Assembly: GCA_021818955.1 (NCBI GenBank)
Contig: JAKASR010000001.1
Location: forward strand, 124,001 to 188,000
Source: Acidobacteriota bacterium
GTDB lineage: Bacteria > Acidobacteriota > Terriglobia > Terriglobales > SCQP01
Direction: 5' to 3'
Length of the DNA stretch: 64,000 nucleotides
The position numbers and the translations under genes were made by a program. Below the pieces are notes generated by a model. That model was not told the DNA's origin, searched no databases, and worked only from the letters and a program-made list of their open reading frames with translations. Shown here piece by piece: positions 61,184-64,000 of this stretch; within the stretch, counting starts at the first letter, position 1, and each line of letters opens with the position of its first letter.

Positions 61184-63748
61184 ATGCTCTTTCGCCGCTC
61201 CTTCCTGCGCGGCGCCGCGCTCTTGCCGGCGCTGGGCAAGCTGAAATCCTGGCGCTTGGCGGGCAGCCCCGCTGGCCGCCTGCCGCGCGGCGGTTATCGT
61301 CCCGGGCGGATTGTCAACGACTACTGCGCCTGGCTTGCGGGCGAGCGCGAAGCGCTGGCAAACCCGCCGCGCGCCGCCGGCATTGCGGGCGACAGCGTGC
61401 TGCTGGCCGGAGGACGGCGGCTGGCTCCGGGCGAGTTCAGCGACGGCTGGCAATTGGTCGCGCTGCTGCCCTGGCTCAATGGCACGCCGACGGCGGTGTT
61501 TGAAAAACACGTATCCCACCAGGGCGCGATCGTTTATCTCACCGAGCAGGGGGAGATCGCCCGCATTCCCAAGGCCATCGGCCAACTCTCCAATATTCGT
61601 CCGCGCCCGGTGAACGATCCGCATGGCGTGCGCTTCACCCGGCCGGCGGCTTTTCCCGCGCAGCCCGACCGGCCCGGCTATTACATCCTCAATTCCACCG
61701 AAGATCCCTGTTACGAGAACGTGGCCGCGCTCGGACCGGAATTGATCGGCTGGACGCTGGTTGCCAATGAAGAAGCCGGCCCGCTGGGCTCGCTCTATCT
61801 GGAAGCCGATGGCCGCTCGCGCCAGCTCCAGGCCTCGCCCGCCGGTCAAACCATCGCTGCCCGGCTCGCCCCCGATATGGCCGGACCGGTCTTCGATCCG
61901 CATTGGCTGCTGCCCTCCGAATATCTCTATGATTTCGTTCCCGGCTACAGCAAACGCACTCTGTTGGGGGGCTTTTTGCCCGCCGCCGATATCGGCGTTT
62001 GGAATCCGCAGTATCGGACTGGCTATGAGGTGATGATGGTGCTGCCGCCGGGCGCCCAGGCGAAGCCCATTGCCCGCGTGCGCGCGCTGCTGCCGCCGGG
62101 CCGGCATCCGGTGGTTCCGGCCGGCGACAGCACCGGCGCCCCGGCCGCCGCCCAAGCCGAGCGCTGGGTCGAGCGCTTCTGGCAGGGCGACGCCAATGAT
62201 TTCTTTAGCGCTTTGGCCGGTGTCTGGAATCATTGGCGGAATTTTTTTTCGGCCGGCATGCAAGCCGACCTGCCCGACCCTTGGCTGGTGGATGCCGCCC
62301 GCGCCGGCATCACCCTCAGCCGCTGCAGCTATCGCGGCCTCGAACCCACTTACCAGATCGGGGAGGGCGCCTATACGAAAATTCCCGAACGCAGCCACGC
62401 CCTGTTTCCGGTGGCGCACTATGAATTCGTCTGGGCGCACCAGCTCTGGAATCTGACCGGGCAAGTCGACGCCTACTTCGAGCATTATCTCGAGCGCTAT
62501 ATCCTGCCCGACGGCAACTTTGTCTATAACACCCAGGATCAGGTCGAGGCGCCGCTCAATGCCGGCGTATTTCTCGAAAACTCCGCCCGCGCCTATGACT
62601 ACACCGGCGATGCGGCGGCGCTGCGGCGGCGGCTGCCCGCGCTGCGCCGCATGATGGCCTATGTCGAAGCGCGTTATCGCTATAGCCAGCGCGCCTTTCC
62701 CGCGGCCGATGCCCGGCATGGGCTGATCTGGGGATCGCCCGAGGCCGACCTGGGCGACCCGAATGACGACTATCCCCAATCGCATCCCTATTACTACCAG
62801 AACGCCAGCTGGATCTGGCGCGGCCTGGCCGAGCACGCGCGCGCGCTGCGGCGCGCCGCCGAGGCGGAACGTTCCGCCGGACTCGACGCCGAAGCCCGCG
62901 CCGCCGCCAGCCTGGCGCACGAGCTACGCGGGGATATCGAGCGCTCTTTGCACCGCACGCTGGCGGCGCAGGCGCCGGCGCTGCGCCGCGCCGGCATCAC
63001 GCCCTTTTTCGCCGGCGATATTCAACGCTCGCCGCGCCAGCTTTCCAGTTATGAAAATCATCGCTTCATGATGGATTGGTGGACCAGCGACTGGGGCGAC
63101 CCGCGGCTCGATGAAGGCCATTTCCGCCATCGCCAGTTGGCGGGCGAACAGTTGCTGGGCATGAACACCGACGGGCATTATCCCCGCACCTCGAATTTCA
63201 TGGAACACGGCACCCTGGCCGGCCGCATCCGCCAGGCCGACTATCGCCCTTTCCTGCTGGCGCTGTACGGCAACCTTTGTTACGCCATGGACAGCGGCAA
63301 TCGCTATGCCCCGGAAGATGCGCTGCTGCCCGGCAACTACCCCGGCGAGGGCAGTCCTTATGCCTGGTCGGCGGTGATCAACAGCACGCTGCAACCGGCG
63401 CTCGGTTTGCGCTGGCTGCTCTGCTACGAGGAACACGACCGCGACCTGGTGCACCTGCAAAAGGCCGCGCCCAAGCATTGGTTTGCCCCGGGCCAAATCA
63501 TTGCCGTGCGCCAGTGTCCTACCCGCTTCGGACAACTGGCCTGGACGACCCGCGCCCTGGCCGGACCCCAATGGCAGGTCGAACTGGAGTTGCCCGCCGG
63601 CTGGAAGGCGAGCCTGGCGGTGCATATTCACCCTCCCCAAGCTCAGGCGCTGCGGCAAGCCAGTTTGGGCGCCGTGGCGGGACAGCAGGTGACCCTGCCG
63701 GCGGCGGCGCTGGCCGGTAAAAAACGGGTGCTCCTGGAAATTGAATAA
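61184..63748 (+). CDS. Tat-exported six-hairpin glycosidase-like protein
   Basis: 854 residues. Twin-arginine signal MLFRRSFLRGAALLPALG. The middle (about 320-760) has the repeated helical hairpins of an (alpha/alpha)6 toroid with aromatic- and acid-rich loops (RCSYRGLEPTYQIGEGAYTK, GNFVYNTQDQVEAPLNAGVF, IWGSPEADLGDPNDDYPQSH, RFMMDWWTSDWGDPRLDEGH). A terminal beta domain follows. The folding pattern is that of glycosidases such as GH78, GH92 or GH127-like families, but I cannot assign a family or catalytic pair. Probably acts on a glycan in the periplasm. Monocistronic. Confidence 0.65.
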   Translation: MLFRRSFLRGAALLPALGKLKSWRLAGSPAGRLPRGGYRPGRIVNDYCAWLAGEREALANPPRAAGIAGDSVLLAGGRRLAPGEFSDGWQLVALLPWLNGTPTAVFEKHVSHQGAIVYLTEQGEIARIPKAIGQLSNIRPRPVNDPHGVRFTRPAAFPAQPDRPGYYILNSTEDPCYENVAALGPELIGWTLVANEEAGPLGSLYLEADGRSRQLQASPAGQTIAARLAPDMAGPVFDPHWLLPSEYLYDFVPGYSKRTLLGGFLPAADIGVWNPQYRTGYEVMMVLPPGAQAKPIARVRALLPPGRHPVVPAGDSTGAPAAAQAERWVERFWQGDANDFFSALAGVWNHWRNFFSAGMQADLPDPWLVDAARAGITLSRCSYRGLEPTYQIGEGAYTKIPERSHALFPVAHYEFVWAHQLWNLTGQVDAYFEHYLERYILPDGNFVYNTQDQVEAPLNAGVFLENSARAYDYTGDAAALRRRLPALRRMMAYVEARYRYSQRAFPAADARHGLIWGSPEADLGDPNDDYPQSHPYYYQNASWIWRGLAEHARALRRAAEAERSAGLDAEARAAASLAHELRGDIERSLHRTLAAQAPALRRAGITPFFAGDIQRSPRQLSSYENHRFMMDWWTSDWGDPRLDEGHFRHRQLAGEQLLGMNTDGHYPRTSNFMEHGTLAGRIRQADYRPFLLALYGNLCYAMDSGNRYAPEDALLPGNYPGEGSPYAWSAVINSTLQPALGLRWLLCYEEHDRDLVHLQKAAPKHWFAPGQIIAVRQCPTRFGQLAWTTRALAGPQWQVELELPAGWKASLAVHIHPPQAQALRQASLGAVAGQQVTLPAAALAGKKRVLLEIE

Positions 63749-63851
63749 GCGGCAAGCCCTTGACAATAGCCGATGTCTCAGGCACGTTCCTGACCGCTGC
63801 GGGCGGACATCTGCGTCGTCGTCGTCGGGAGTGAATTAAAAGCAGCCGCGT

Positions 63852-64000
63852 TTAATGCGGGCGGCGCTTGAGCGTGGGCCGCTTCGGCGCTTGGCCGTTC
63901 CGCTCCGGATGCCGTAGGCTGGGACGATTGGGCCCGTGCGGATTGGTCATGCTGTAGGCCTGCTCCAACCGCGCCAGCCGGGCTTTCATCCGCTCGAATT
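63852..64000 (-). CDS. C-terminus of an unidentified protein (start outside window)
   Basis: Only the last 48 codons and the TAA (63852-63854) are inside the window. The visible end (FERMKARLARLEQAYSMTNP, then a basic Pro/Arg-rich tail ending KRRPH) begins with a helix and looks coding. No identification is possible. Confidence 0.5.
   Translation of the reverse strand, partial: FERMKARLARLEQAYSMTNPHGPNRPSLRHPERNGQAPKRPTLKRRPH

Noticed and set aside
61172-62920. 582-codon open frame antisense to the Tat-exported protein
   Set aside because: It covers the N-terminal coding half of a gene with a good Tat signal and aromatic-rich domain; the antisense product is low complexity.

Overview
The window is a chromosomal segment of a GC-rich bacterium, most probably an Acidobacteriota (Terriglobia-like) organism. 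That placement is inference from gene content: a large VPS10/BNR-repeat protein, an AsmA protein, a FecR-domain protein with a Trp-rich tail, a secretin ending in a cohesin-like domain, a Cys-rich TlpA protein, and an N-terminally extended DeoC and RpiB. I saw no rRNA, tRNA, CRISPR array, phage or insertion sequence. Most genes are housekeeping or ordinary accessory genes in short, frequently switching transcription units.

Layout. 1-9 kb: partial VPS10-type protein, response regulator, CDGSH Fe-S protein, cytochrome bd oxidase (cydAB), aldo/keto reductase, MscS channel. 8.8-19.1 kb: dtd, DUF2203, moaA, divergent tldD/tldE, lysA, a lower-GC orphan, then deoC-hpt-rpiB and a LOG-family gene. 19-31.8 kb: bioA, CoA-disulfide-reductase-like flavoprotein, GNAT, P5C dehydrogenase, beta-hydroxyacid dehydrogenase, YbjQ, an SDR lacking Tyr/Lys, AsmA, guaB. 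31.8-44 kb: TlpA with a Cys-rich tail, FecR protein, YmdB phosphodiesterase, zapA and a coiled-coil gene, mpg, galU, GH78 rhamnosidase-like enzyme, selD, lgt, lspA. 44-64 kb: ileS, secretin, PIG-L protein, STAS protein, methylmalonyl-CoA mutase large subunit, a long response regulator, maltokinase, panB-panC, deoxynucleoside kinase, folK-ruvB, a Tat-exported glycosidase-fold protein, and the end of an unidentified gene.

Three points stand out. (1) selD is itself a selenoprotein gene: an in-frame TGA at 40395-40397 lies exactly at the catalytic Cys position and is followed by a perfect bacterial SECIS-like hairpin, so the cell should decode selenocysteine, and a standard ORF caller would truncate the gene. 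(2) DeoC and RpiB carry N-terminal extensions of the sort found on bacterial-microcompartment sugar-phosphate enzymes, and RpiB has Asp in place of the catalytic Cys, yet no shell gene is in the window. (3) Intergenic regions carry a dispersed repeat family built from a few hairpin modules. One module looks like an intrinsic terminator and four of its seven copies sit within about 25 nt after a stop codon in the correct orientation; others assemble into composite elements of about 220-230 bp and one 88-bp nested palindrome. All assignments are from reading the sequence by eye; no database search was run.
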